64,000 bases of DNA from the NCBI GenBank assembly GCA_041664345.1, contig JBAYKX010000002.1, positions 1-64,000 on the forward strand, written 5' to 3'. Below, in pieces: positions 52,408 through 61,497 of this stretch. This DNA comes from GWE2-40-63 sp041664345 (GTDB lineage: Bacteria > Bacteroidota > Bacteroidia > Bacteroidales > SZUA-534). Position 1 is the first letter of the stretch. Each line of letters opens with the position of its first letter. The translations under genes and the position numbers were made by a program. Below the pieces are notes generated by a model that saw nothing but the letters and a program-made list of their open reading frames with translations, was not told where the DNA came from and searched no databases.

Positions 52408-54810
52408 TTACTCGTACCGCAAAGCCTCAACCGGATTCCTGCTCGCTGCCCGCCACGTTTGAAACGAAACGGTCAACAAAGCAATTCCCAATGCAATTAT
52501 CCCTGAAAGGGCAAATATCCACCAGGTTAAATCGGTTTTAGTGGTAAAATTCTGCAACCAACTGTTCATGGCATAAAAAGCCACTGGAGCCGCTATTACA
52601 AAAGAAATTACTACCCATATCACAAAATCTTTATTGAGCAAGGCTAAAATTTCCGAAATCTTGGCTCCATTTACTTTCCGGATGCCTATTTCTTTTATCC
52701 GGGCATTGATATGAAATACCGCCAGTCCGAACAATCCCAGACAGCAAAGAATGATGGCTACCGCAGTCATAATATTAAGGAAGATAGCAGTATGGCTTTC
52801 ATCTTGATAATTTTCATTAAACCGCTGGTTGAGAAAAGCGAAATCCATGGGGTAATCGGGCGATATTTCGTTCCAGTCTTTTTTCATCCGGTCGATTACA
52901 CCGGTTAAATTGTTCGATTGCAACTTAAGGATCATCTGTTCGTGAAACCCAATCAAATCGGTGCGCTGGCAAAAGAAAACCACTGGATAATCGCGTTCGC
53001 GGATGGTGTGAAATTCAATGTTTTTAACTACCCCAATAATTTCCCAGGGTTTGTTGCTCCATAAATCGCCCAACTGAGTACCCACCGGGTTATCGAGATG
53101 CAATGCTTTGACCAACTCTTCGGTAACAATTACTTTTTCTTTATCCGATGAACTTTCCACATTAAAATTGCGACCGGCCAAAAATTCGGCACCAATCACA
53201 GAAAGATAATTAGCATCGACCGACAAAAAACCACATCCCTGCATCTGATTTTGGTCGTCGCCAAATACTTTTGGACCACCCCAATTGTTTATTCCATAAA
53301 ACGGTACACCCGATCCGCTGGTTATATCTTTTACCTCGGGATAGGTTTTTACTAGGTTCCGCATTTTTTCGTATCGCGATTGTTGATCCCCTTCGTGATT
53401 GTTAACCACAATCATCTGCTCTTTATCAAACCCGGTATCGTGCTGTCTGATTAACCGCATTTGTTTATTTACCACAAAAGTTGAAATGACCAAAAGAATA
53501 CCGATGGCAAATTGAGCTATCACCAGCGTATTCCGGAGCGTATTTTGCGCCTGTCCCAATGAAGCGGTTTTGCGCCTGAAAAAGGTCACCCCGCGTAAAA
53601 GCCCCGAAGTATTTGACCGTGCCAGCATTAAAAATGGAATACTACCACAAACCACAATTACAAACAGAAATAGGAATCCCAGAAACAATAATAATTCATA
53701 GTTTTGAAATAAATTTAAGGTTAAATGCTTGCTGATTAAGGTATTTATTTCGGGTAAAAACAGTTTAATCATGAAATAACCAAATACAAAAGCCAATACA
53801 AGGTAAATGGTCATTTCGAGAAACACCTGTCGCAAAAACAGCCAGCCATTGGCGCCCAGCACTTTTTTAATACCGGTTTCAATGGTTCGCTTTGAATTGA
53901 TGGCGATGGAAAGGTTAATAAAATTGAAACAGGAGATTAACAGGATAAAAGTTGCAATAATTGAAAATACAATTACATAATCGATGGCACTAAGGCCGCC
54001 CATAATTTCGCCGGTTTTCAGGTAAATGTCTTTAAAAGGTTGCAATTCGGCTTTAATATGCGGTCCGGTACAGGAACGGTCTTCGGATTTGAGGTTCCAG
54101 TATTCGGCAATTTTTAATTTCACTTTACCTAAATCGGCCTTTTGGTCTACTTTCAGATAAATACCTGAAGCGTGCCATCCCCAATCGGTAAAGTAATGAG
54201 GAGTTGAAATTTTGTATGATGAAAGCGAAGCAATAAAGTCGGTTTTTATATGCGATTGCTCGGGAAAATCTTTGAAAACACCGGTAACTTTAAAGTCGTA
54301 TTCGTTTCCAATGTTTATTACTTGCCCAATAATATCACTATCCTTAAAATATTGTTTGGCTATTTTCTCCGAAATAGTCACTGACATGGGCGCACACAAT
54401 GCCGTTTGAGGATCGCCCAATATCAAATTCCAACCTAAAAAACTATAAAAAGCGGAATCGGCATAAACAAAATCGACAGCTTTAAACCGGTGGTTGTTTA
54501 TTTTTATGTTCTCGTCGGACCATTGCAGCCTAACTCCACAGGTTACCTCGGGAACATCCTTTACTATTTCGTCCATAAAAACAGCAGGCTGCCCGTAATG
54601 CATCACCTGATTGCGCCCGTTGTTACAGGCTAAAAGATACGTGTTGGAGGTGTTGGTAAAATGCTTGTCGTAAGCAAACTCGTTTTGGGCAAATAAAAAA
54701 GTCAATACAACAAACACCAAACCCAAAGTAAGGCCCAGCAAATTGATAGACGAGAATAGCTTTTGGCGGTACAGCTTTCTGATAATGATCCTGAATTCGT
54801 TAACAATCAT
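52408..54810 (-). CDS. FtsX/MacB-type ABC permease 5
   Basis: 800 aa. Helix 1 SINLLGLTLGLVFVVLTFLFAQ; periplasmic domain FAYDKHFTNTSNTYLLACNNGRN; first FtsX loop TGIKKVLGANGWLFLRQV; a second-half helix near 430 (TLVIAQFAIGILLVISTFVVN); final loop KEIGIRKVNGAKISEIL. It ends ASRNPVEALRYE. The gap upstream (440 bp) is long enough for its own promoter. It shares N-terminal style with permease 7 (NEFAYDKH/DEFAYDKH), so these two are probably the closest pair outside the 3' ends. Confidence 0.88.
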   Translation of the reverse strand: MIVNEFRIIIRKLYRQKLFSSINLLGLTLGLVFVVLTFLFAQNEFAYDKHFTNTSNTYLLACNNGRNQVMHYGQPAVFMDEIVKDVPEVTCGVRLQWSDENIKINNHRFKAVDFVYADSAFYSFLGWNLILGDPQTALCAPMSVTISEKIAKQYFKDSDIIGQVINIGNEYDFKVTGVFKDFPEQSHIKTDFIASLSSYKISTPHYFTDWGWHASGIYLKVDQKADLGKVKLKIAEYWNLKSEDRSCTGPHIKAELQPFKDIYLKTGEIMGGLSAIDYVIVFSIIATFILLISCFNFINLSIAINSKRTIETGIKKVLGANGWLFLRQVFLEMTIYLVLAFVFGYFMIKLFLPEINTLISKHLTLNLFQNYELLLFLGFLFLFVIVVCGSIPFLMLARSNTSGLLRGVTFFRRKTASLGQAQNTLRNTLVIAQFAIGILLVISTFVVNKQMRLIRQHDTGFDKEQMIVVNNHEGDQQSRYEKMRNLVKTYPEVKDITSGSGVPFYGINNWGGPKVFGDDQNQMQGCGFLSVDANYLSVIGAEFLAGRNFNVESSSDKEKVIVTEELVKALHLDNPVGTQLGDLWSNKPWEIIGVVKNIEFHTIRERDYPVVFFCQRTDLIGFHEQMILKLQSNNLTGVIDRMKKDWNEISPDYPMDFAFLNQRFNENYQDESHTAIFLNIMTAVAIILCCLGLFGLAVFHINARIKEIGIRKVNGAKISEILALLNKDFVIWVVISFVIAAPVAFYAMNSWLQNFTTKTDLTWWIFALSGIIALGIALLTVSFQTWRAASRNPVEALRYE

Positions 54811-55021
54811 CTTTTAGGCAATTAAACAATTGAATCTTTAAGTATAAACAAATACCCAAAACTATGCCACCCTTACTATCTGATTGATAATTAACTACTA
54901 AGCAAATAGTCTTATGTAGAGATTGTCAAATTATCATACACTCTATGTTTAATATTTTGACAACTCAACCTGACGGATTAAGACCAACCAGAATAACGGA
55001 CCATTTATAAATTCTCAATCC

Positions 55022-55190
55022 ATGAGGTTTCAAGGTTACAGGGTTACAGGGTTAAATTGTTAAATGGTTTCAGGGTTACAAGGTTACAAGGTTTCAGGGT
55101 TTGAAATGGTTAAATTGTTTTAGAGTATATACCTTGTTACCTTTCAACCTTGCCACCTTTCTACCTTGTTACCCTGCTACCTTGCCACTT
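55022..55190. repeat. Long inverted octamer arrays
   Basis: First arm: repeated GGGTTACA, GGTTTCAG and AGGTTACA units (55028-55105). Second arm: ACCTTGTT, ACCTTGCC, ACCTTGTT, ACCCTGCT and ACCTTGCC units (55132-55190). The arms are reverse complements in consensus and could fold into a long hairpin. Confidence 0.85.
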
Positions 55191-55195
55191 CTTTT

Positions 55196-55240
55196 TCATT
55201 CATATCTCAATGCTTCGATCACCGAGAAATCGGGATTTCG
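55196..55240 (-). pseudogene. Relic permease C-terminus with a hairpin insert
   Basis: The minus strand reads RNPDFSVIEALRYE-stop. Relative to RNPVEALRYE the extra codons come from CCCGATTTCTCGG, the same palindromic core seen in the insert at 52370. It lies 12 bp beyond the stop of permease 6. Confidence 0.8.
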
Positions 55241-55252
55241 TCTTTGCTTTTA

Positions 55253-57640
55253 CTACTCGTAACGCAAAGCCTCAACCGGATTCCTCGTAGCCGCTTTCCA
55301 CGATTGAAATGATACGGTTAATATAGCTATGCCAGCTATTATAAATCCAGCCATCACAAATATCCACCAGTCGATTGAGGTTTGATAGGCAAAGTTTTCG
55401 AGCCACTTTTGCATGGCAAACCACGAAATGGGGATAGCAATGATTAATGCCATAATAACCCACTTCACAAAATCGCCGTTAAGCATAGCCAATATTTCAG
55501 TAATTTTTGCCCCATTCACTTTACGGATGCCAATTTCCTTGGTACGGCGGATAATGGTAAAATAACTGACCGAATACAGCCCTACTGCCGCAATAGCTAT
55601 GGAAAGCATCGACAAAATCAACAAAAACCGTTTAGCCTGCTGATCCTTTAAATAATTTTGTGCCAATACATCATCGTGAAATTGATATCCAAACGGAAAA
55701 CCAATATTGAACTTTTTCCATTGACTACGCAGGATGTTTAACACTTCGGGAATCTGATTAATCGCAACTTTGATATTTACAATTCCCCCATTTTCGGCAC
55801 GTCGAATAACCAATGGTTCAATTTGATGGTGTAACGACCGATAATTGAAATCTTTTACAATACCAATAACATTGTAATTTTGGCTATTGATAATCACCTT
55901 TTTATCGATGAGCGATCCATCGCTAGTATATTTTTTAACAGCGTTCTCATTCAATAAAACGGTATTAAAATCCGACTGCATTTCTTTATTAAAAAAACGC
56001 CCCTGTTTCAATTCAAGGCTGTAAGTATCAAAAAAGGCATCGTCAACCCGCAAATCACTGGTGTGAAAATAGTTTATAACTTCCTGCTTTTCAAAATAAG
56101 CATCATTCATACTCGGATCGGTACCAAAATAAAACTCACTGGTAGCTACCGATTTTATGGCACCAAAGGTTTTCAGTTCCTCAACAAAGCTTTTGCGGGC
56201 CTGAGTATTGAGTTCCCACATGCTAATCATAATCACGTTGCTGGAATCGTATTCCTTGTTTTTGCTTACCAAAAAGTTAACCTGTTTATATACTACTATC
56301 GAACATAAAATAATCATGGCCGAAAGGGCAAACTGAAGCACCAAAAAACTCTTGTTCCCAAAAAAGCTCCCATTATCGGTTTTTACCTCTTTAATCAGGT
56401 TCAGCACTCTTTTATTGGAAATGATCAGAATAGGGAATATATTGATAATCAGATTAAAAATCAGTAGCGCCAAGAACGAATAGCCAATGATTTTTATAAA
56501 GCCACCATTTGAAAGGGCGATATCGAACCCCAGATAACCGGCCATGTATTTTCGCGAAAATTGATAAACCACCAATGCCAAAACAAAACCCACCAGCCAG
56601 AACAGAACTGACTCTAAGAGAAACTGATTAGCAATGTTCCGGTTCCCGGCACCGTTAGTCTTTCGGATACCGATTTCTTTCATCCTTGTTGCCATATTGG
56701 CAATGGTTAGGTTGATAAAGTTGATGGACGAAATGAGCAAAACCAAAATGGCTAGAATTATGGCGCCATAAACATAAGTTTTATTGGCGGTTTGGGCCAA
56801 ATCGAATTTATGGTTGCTGAAATGCACATCGGTAAGGGGCTCGGCAGTATAAAACAAATACTGATCGGGGGCATATTTCAAATCGTTCATAGTTTTGGCA
56901 TTAGCCACATCAACATCAGTATTGGCATGGCCTATAGCGACTTTGCTGATTTTGAAGTTTAATTCATCAATATTGATTTTGGGCCGGTTGGTTTTAAAAT
57001 AGGTGCAGTAGCTCTGTGAACCCCAACCATTATTGTCGGGATGAATTTTTTGTACCGTTTGAATAAGCTGCACCTGTAAGTGAAAATTTTTGGGTACATC
57101 ATCAAACACGGCGGTAATAATACAGTTTTCGCCACGCATTTCAATGGTTTTTCCCAATGCTGCATCGGCTGTTCCAAAATACTTTTCGGCTACGCTTTTG
57201 GCTATTACCAAACTATTTTCGGATGCCAACGGCGACGCAATGCTGCTATAAATGGGTATGCTGAAAAAGCTGAAAAAATTTGTATCGGCATACATTAACT
57301 GACCTCCTGTAAAACTTTTTTCCTGATAATTAATGGTTGCCTGTCCCTGGCTGATGACCCGCAACGATTCGGTAATTTCAGGTATTTCATCAACCATTGC
57401 CTTGGCTTGGGCTGGACTTGTAACCGCAAAATCGGCATTCTCGTCCCCTAATTTTCCTTGCATCAGGCAACGATAAATATGGTCGTAACCGGGAATGCAT
57501 TTATCGAAACTGGTCTCGAAATACACATAGCTGACCGCAAAAAGCGTAACAGCAAACGAAATACATAACCCAAACAGTTTTGCAAAGGTTACAACCCGGT
57601 TTTTTCGGGCGTTGCGGATGGTTGTTTTTAAATTGTACAT
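55253..57640 (-). CDS. FtsX/MacB-type ABC permease 6
   Basis: 795 aa. Helix 1 KLFGLCISFAVTLFAVSYVYF; periplasmic part TSFDKCIPGYDHIYRC; first FtsX loop KEIGIRKTNGAGNRNIANQF; second half with NKSFLVLQFALSAMIILCSIVVY; final loop KEIGIRKVNGAKITEIL. It ends ATRNPVEALRYE. Its 3' end is less similar in DNA to the others than the 3' ends of the pairs 2/3 and 4/5. Both FtsX loops are well conserved, so it should be able to bind an ATPase. Starts MYNLKTTIRNARKNR. Confidence 0.88.
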   Translation of the reverse strand: MYNLKTTIRNARKNRVVTFAKLFGLCISFAVTLFAVSYVYFETSFDKCIPGYDHIYRCLMQGKLGDENADFAVTSPAQAKAMVDEIPEITESLRVISQGQATINYQEKSFTGGQLMYADTNFFSFFSIPIYSSIASPLASENSLVIAKSVAEKYFGTADAALGKTIEMRGENCIITAVFDDVPKNFHLQVQLIQTVQKIHPDNNGWGSQSYCTYFKTNRPKINIDELNFKISKVAIGHANTDVDVANAKTMNDLKYAPDQYLFYTAEPLTDVHFSNHKFDLAQTANKTYVYGAIILAILVLLISSINFINLTIANMATRMKEIGIRKTNGAGNRNIANQFLLESVLFWLVGFVLALVVYQFSRKYMAGYLGFDIALSNGGFIKIIGYSFLALLIFNLIINIFPILIISNKRVLNLIKEVKTDNGSFFGNKSFLVLQFALSAMIILCSIVVYKQVNFLVSKNKEYDSSNVIMISMWELNTQARKSFVEELKTFGAIKSVATSEFYFGTDPSMNDAYFEKQEVINYFHTSDLRVDDAFFDTYSLELKQGRFFNKEMQSDFNTVLLNENAVKKYTSDGSLIDKKVIINSQNYNVIGIVKDFNYRSLHHQIEPLVIRRAENGGIVNIKVAINQIPEVLNILRSQWKKFNIGFPFGYQFHDDVLAQNYLKDQQAKRFLLILSMLSIAIAAVGLYSVSYFTIIRRTKEIGIRKVNGAKITEILAMLNGDFVKWVIMALIIAIPISWFAMQKWLENFAYQTSIDWWIFVMAGFIIAGIAILTVSFQSWKAATRNPVEALRYE

Positions 57641-57655
57641 AATTAATTTGTTTCA

Positions 57656-57741
57656 CGGTTACGGGGTTTCAGGGTTTCAAGGTTTCAGGGTTACAGGGTT
57701 TTCACCTTGCTACCTTGCTACCTTGCCATCTTGGTACCTTT
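57656..57741. repeat. Inverted octamer arrays
   Basis: GGTTACGGGGTTTCAGGG and more GGTTTCAA/GGTTTCAG units, followed by CACCTTGCTACCTTGCTACC units. They fill the gap between the permease 6 start and the permease 7 stop (57744), with a T run adjoining the stop. Confidence 0.85.
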
Positions 57742-57743
57742 TT

Positions 57744-60131
57744 TTATTCATACCTTAAAGCTTCAACAGGATTCCTTGTTGCAGCTTTCCAACTTTGCCA
57801 GCTCACAGTCAATAATGCAATTCCCAATGCAATTATCCCCGAAAGGGCAAATATCCACCAGCTTATTTCCGTTTTGTAAGCAAAACTTTGCAGCCACTGA
57901 TGCATGGCATACCAAGCCAGGGGTGTAGCAATTATAAATGCTACTGAAACCCATTTTATAAAATCGGCATTTAGCAAGGCCAATATTTCCGATTCTTTTG
58001 CTCCATTTACTTTACGGATGCCTATTTCTTTGGTGCGTTGTTGAATGGTAAACAGGATAACACCTAAAATACCAAGCATGGATAGGAAAATGGAAACGAC
58101 CGATAAACCACTGATAATCTTAGCCGTGGTAATATCTGATTTATAATTCAAACTGATCCGCTCATCCATAAACTGGTAACTGATTGGGAATTGGGGTGCA
58201 ATTTCTTTCCAAATAACTTCAATCTGCTTTAATGTTGATGAATAATCGCCGCCCGCCAGCTTAACAGCAATTTCCGACTTTCCCCAATTGCGCATATAAT
58301 ACATTACCGGTTTCGATGTTTCGCGCAAGGTGAAATACTGCATATCGTCAATCACACCAATTACTTCCAGTTCATTATTGGGAGTCTCTGCATTATTTTG
58401 AACCACAATTCGTTTGCCTATCGGATCGATTAAACTAAGGGCTTTCACTGCCGATTGGTTGATGATCATTCCGGTACTTTTGTCGGTTGAAACGGTGTTA
58501 TCGAAATTGCGCCCTATGATAAATTTAGCTCCTATGGTTTGTAGAAAAGAGGCATCTACCGAAATTTGACCGAAATCGGCCCGTTGTTCTTGTTGGCCGG
58601 GTAACCAGGCAGGCGAAAAATTATTGATGAACCCAGCCGGAGCATTCTGCGCAACGCCAACGCTTTTAATGCCTGGCAGTTGGCTAAGTTTTTGCCTGAA
58701 AAGTTCGTACCGCTCGTTCATGCCCTCGTTATATGGGTTATTCAAAATAAGCGTATTCTCTTTATCAAAACCGGTTTTTGTATTCATCACCAGTTTCAGT
58801 TGGTTGTTAATTACCAGAGTTGAAGCAATTAACATAATGGCAATGATTAATTGAAACGTGATTAAACCACCCCGCACCCACTGATGCGGTTGCTGACCAT
58901 TTATTTTTATCAAATTGATTTGATTTTTGAGCGCATCGGCCGGACGGATGGTGGTTAAAAACGAAATGGGATAAACCACCGACAGAACCACCGCTACTAT
59001 AAGCATTAACAGAACGGGCAATAGCATGGAAAAGCCTATGGATAAAGATTTGCCGCTTAAATGATTCACTACCGGCATGAAAAAACGAGCCAAAAAAACA
59101 GCCAAAACTAAAGCCAGCAAAAGAAAAACGACCGATTCAAAAATTTGGTTCCACATAATGGTCAGCCCCGAGGCTCCATTAACCCGCTGAATGCCAATTT
59201 TTTTGGCTTTCCGCCGATAGTCGGCGGTTAAAACATTCATGTAATTGGCTATGGCAATGCACAGAATGAGTAATGCAATAATGGCCAACCCTTTTACCAC
59301 TTTTATATCGCCTTTCAGGGCATTATCCCAACGGGTTCCCACCGAACGCAAGTGAATATCGCCAAGGGGTTCGAGGTACATATCAAATCCATGCTGGCTT
59401 TTTTCAATTCCGTTACCATCGGCAAATAAATCGGCCAGTTGAGCTTCAACTTCCTTTTTATTCGCTGTATTTGGAATAAGCAGATAGTAATTAAATGCCG
59501 ATATATACCATTGTGTAAGCATACTATTGTTCATCAGTTGATAGCTTGAAACAGGCGCTAAAAAATTCATGCTAAAATGGGATTGTTTAGGCAGGTCTTT
59601 TACAACTCCGGTAACCGTAAAACTAAAATTATCGAGCCCAATGGTTTTACCCATGGCATTGTCGTTTCCAAAATATTTTTGTGCCATCGACTGGCTAATC
59701 AATATATTAAAAGGGTTATTCAACGCTTCCTTGGGATTTCCCATCAAAAAATCGAACTGAAGAATATTGAGAATTTCGGGATCGGCATACAAAAAACAGG
59801 TTTCTGGAAAGGTTTTCTGATCAACCTGAATTAATCGCTCGCCCATGTAAGTTTGAAACCGGGCATATTTTTCGATGCCGGGAACGGCTCCCATTTTGTC
59901 GTAAAAAACACCTGCAAAATTACAACTGACCATACTTTGGTCTTTTGCAGCAATATTCAACCGATAAATATCATTGAACCGGGCATTATGCTTGTCGTAT
60001 GCAAACTCATCTTTTACAAAACAATAAACCAATATGCAGCAACCAAATGCAATAGTAAAGCTAATCAACACGAACGACGAGGTGAGTTTCTGGTTGAAAA
60101 GCTGTCGGAAAATATTTTTAAGATTATTCAT
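57744..60131 (-). CDS. FtsX/MacB-type ABC permease 7
   Basis: 795 aa. Helix 1 FVLISFTIAFGCCILVYCFV; periplasmic part EFAYDKHNARFNDIYRLN; first FtsX loop KKIGIQRVNGASGLTIMWNQ; central helix GGLITFQLIIAIMLIASTLVI; final loop KEIGIRKVNGAKESEIL. It ends ATRNPVEALRYE. Upstream (97 bp) is the Ig-like/DUF1349-like gene. The stop codon directly follows an octamer array and T run, with no MITE between, unlike permeases 2-5 and 8. Confidence 0.88.
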   Translation of the reverse strand: MNNLKNIFRQLFNQKLTSSFVLISFTIAFGCCILVYCFVKDEFAYDKHNARFNDIYRLNIAAKDQSMVSCNFAGVFYDKMGAVPGIEKYARFQTYMGERLIQVDQKTFPETCFLYADPEILNILQFDFLMGNPKEALNNPFNILISQSMAQKYFGNDNAMGKTIGLDNFSFTVTGVVKDLPKQSHFSMNFLAPVSSYQLMNNSMLTQWYISAFNYYLLIPNTANKKEVEAQLADLFADGNGIEKSQHGFDMYLEPLGDIHLRSVGTRWDNALKGDIKVVKGLAIIALLILCIAIANYMNVLTADYRRKAKKIGIQRVNGASGLTIMWNQIFESVVFLLLALVLAVFLARFFMPVVNHLSGKSLSIGFSMLLPVLLMLIVAVVLSVVYPISFLTTIRPADALKNQINLIKINGQQPHQWVRGGLITFQLIIAIMLIASTLVINNQLKLVMNTKTGFDKENTLILNNPYNEGMNERYELFRQKLSQLPGIKSVGVAQNAPAGFINNFSPAWLPGQQEQRADFGQISVDASFLQTIGAKFIIGRNFDNTVSTDKSTGMIINQSAVKALSLIDPIGKRIVVQNNAETPNNELEVIGVIDDMQYFTLRETSKPVMYYMRNWGKSEIAVKLAGGDYSSTLKQIEVIWKEIAPQFPISYQFMDERISLNYKSDITTAKIISGLSVVSIFLSMLGILGVILFTIQQRTKEIGIRKVNGAKESEILALLNADFIKWVSVAFIIATPLAWYAMHQWLQSFAYKTEISWWIFALSGIIALGIALLTVSWQSWKAATRNPVEALRYE

Positions 60132-60143
60132 AGTTTTAATTGT

Positions 60144-60245
60144 TTTTCGGTTTCAGGGTTTTTCGGTTTCAGGGTTTGAAATGGTTAAATTGTTTCAGGG
60201 TATTTATCTTGCCACCTTGCCACCTTGTTACCTTGCTACCTTACC
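60144..60245. repeat. Octamer arrays that run into a coding end
   Basis: GGTTTCAGGGTTTTTCGG and GGTTTCAGGG units, then CTTGCCACCTTGCCACC, TTGTTACC and TTGCTACC. The last units overlap the 3' end of the Ig-like gene and supply its stop codon (TAA at 60230-60228). Confidence 0.8.
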
Positions 60246-61442
60246 AACCATTCGGTAATTGCTAAACACCGCATTACCCAATTCGCTGTTATTGTGACTA
60301 CAAACAGCAAAACCAATATAAACATCCGCCTCCATCTTAATTTCCGAGGTTCCCAGCGGTTTCCAGTTTACGCCATTGGCTGAATTATAAAAACTGAATA
60401 AATTGCCTTTGCGCGACAATTTAACCCAATAGGGTGCTTTGCCATCGCGGTTGTTTTCGCCGCCTTGCATGCCCTCGTTGGGCATTAGTCGAAAATGGGT
60501 ATTTATTCCGTTTCCGGGACTAGCGAACACAAGGGCTAGGGGTGAACCTGCACTGAGCGACTGGCGAACCATAATACCGGCTTTTGCCCATTCGTTGCTG
60601 GCTTCAAGGCTTTCAACCTTTGTAACCATTTCGCAATCGCCTTTTACCTGCTGATAGGTAAACCGTAATCCATCGGCATTTCCCCAGATATCGCTTCCCG
60701 ATGCTGTTATTACAAACGATTTATTTTCACTTGCTAAACTTCCGGGCAGGGATGCATCGCCAATATCGTTCGACAACCAGGGGTAACACGGATCATTTTT
60801 TCCTTTGATGGTAATTTTTACGCTGGTTTTTAATGATTGGCTTTTACCATCGCTTACCGTATAAAAAAAGCTATCAACTATATTTGAAACAGCCTTGGCC
60901 TCAAAAGTAAACTGGTTACTCGCCAGAGTCACTTTCCCGTTGGCGGGTTGGGTAAAATCGGTAACGTTCAAGGTGTCGTTTTCACGGTCACGGTCGTTTT
61001 TCAAAACATCAATCAAGCAGGTTCCACTGTATAGCTCCACGTCATCGGGTTGTGCAAGAGGTTCCAAATTTTCATTTACCTGAATAAAAATGCTAGCGCT
61101 TTTCGACTCTTTATCCTTATCGCTATTGGTATAGGTTAAACTATCGGCTCCAACAAAATATTTTTCGGGAGTGTAATAAAGGATATTTCCTTTCTGCGTT
61201 ACCGAACCATGCAAAGGCTTATTAACCGTTTGAACCGACAATTCATCGGTTTCATCCTTATCGGAATCGTTGGAAAGCGGGATAATTTTTACCGTCCGGT
61301 TTTCAATAACATTTGCCGTATCGCGCTGGGCTAAAGGCCTGTGGTTATAGTTTTGCACAATAGCTACAATAATTACCTGTATAGCTACCAGGCCTAGCAA
61401 GGCTTTTAACAGGTGAAAGCGCATAAATTCTCGTAAGTTCAT
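60228..61442 (-). CDS. Membrane-anchored Ig-like repeat protein with a DUF1349-like C-terminal domain
   Basis: 404 aa. A helix at about 14-31 (ALLGLVAIQVIIVAIV) anchors the protein. Two cadherin/Ig-like repeats follow (PLAQRDTANVIENRTVKI to about 125, and PLAQPDDVELYSGTCLIDVL to about 215), each with the NDxDxDxxDxL-type acidic motif that usually binds calcium (NDSDKDETDEL; NDRDRENDTL). A concanavalin-like domain similar to DUF1349 covers about 225-395 (WAKAGIMVRQSL, NGVNWKPLG). The last residues GKVAR come from octamer-repeat DNA. Extracytoplasmic binding or adhesion is likely. It sits between permeases 7 and 8 on the same strand. Confidence 0.83.
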   Translation of the reverse strand: MNLREFMRFHLLKALLGLVAIQVIIVAIVQNYNHRPLAQRDTANVIENRTVKIIPLSNDSDKDETDELSVQTVNKPLHGSVTQKGNILYYTPEKYFVGADSLTYTNSDKDKESKSASIFIQVNENLEPLAQPDDVELYSGTCLIDVLKNDRDRENDTLNVTDFTQPANGKVTLASNQFTFEAKAVSNIVDSFFYTVSDGKSQSLKTSVKITIKGKNDPCYPWLSNDIGDASLPGSLASENKSFVITASGSDIWGNADGLRFTYQQVKGDCEMVTKVESLEASNEWAKAGIMVRQSLSAGSPLALVFASPGNGINTHFRLMPNEGMQGGENNRDGKAPYWVKLSRKGNLFSFYNSANGVNWKPLGTSEIKMEADVYIGFAVCSHNNSELGNAVFSNYRMVGKVAR

Positions 61443-61497
61443 AGTTTATAATTTAATGGTTAAATTGTTAAGATTAAATGGTTTCAGGGTTTCAATT

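Larger units (their letters stand above)
54811..55252. other. 442-bp gap upstream of permease 5
   Basis: No gene. An inverted pair TTGTCAAA (54923-54930) / TTTGACAA (54956-54963) may be an operator or hairpin. CTCAATCCATGAGGTTTC (55015-55032) also occurs inside the relic near 39980. Octamer arrays fill 55022-55190, and a relic permease end lies at 55196. Confidence 0.55.

Noticed and set aside
55022..55190. Possible CRISPR array
   Set aside because: Units are 8 bp with no spacers, occur in both orientations, and no cas genes are present.
43857..57954. Conserved 63-residue frames inside the 3' end of several permeases (43857, 46454, 55272, 57763)
   Set aside because: They are alternative-frame shadows kept alike only because the permease 3' ends are alike in DNA.
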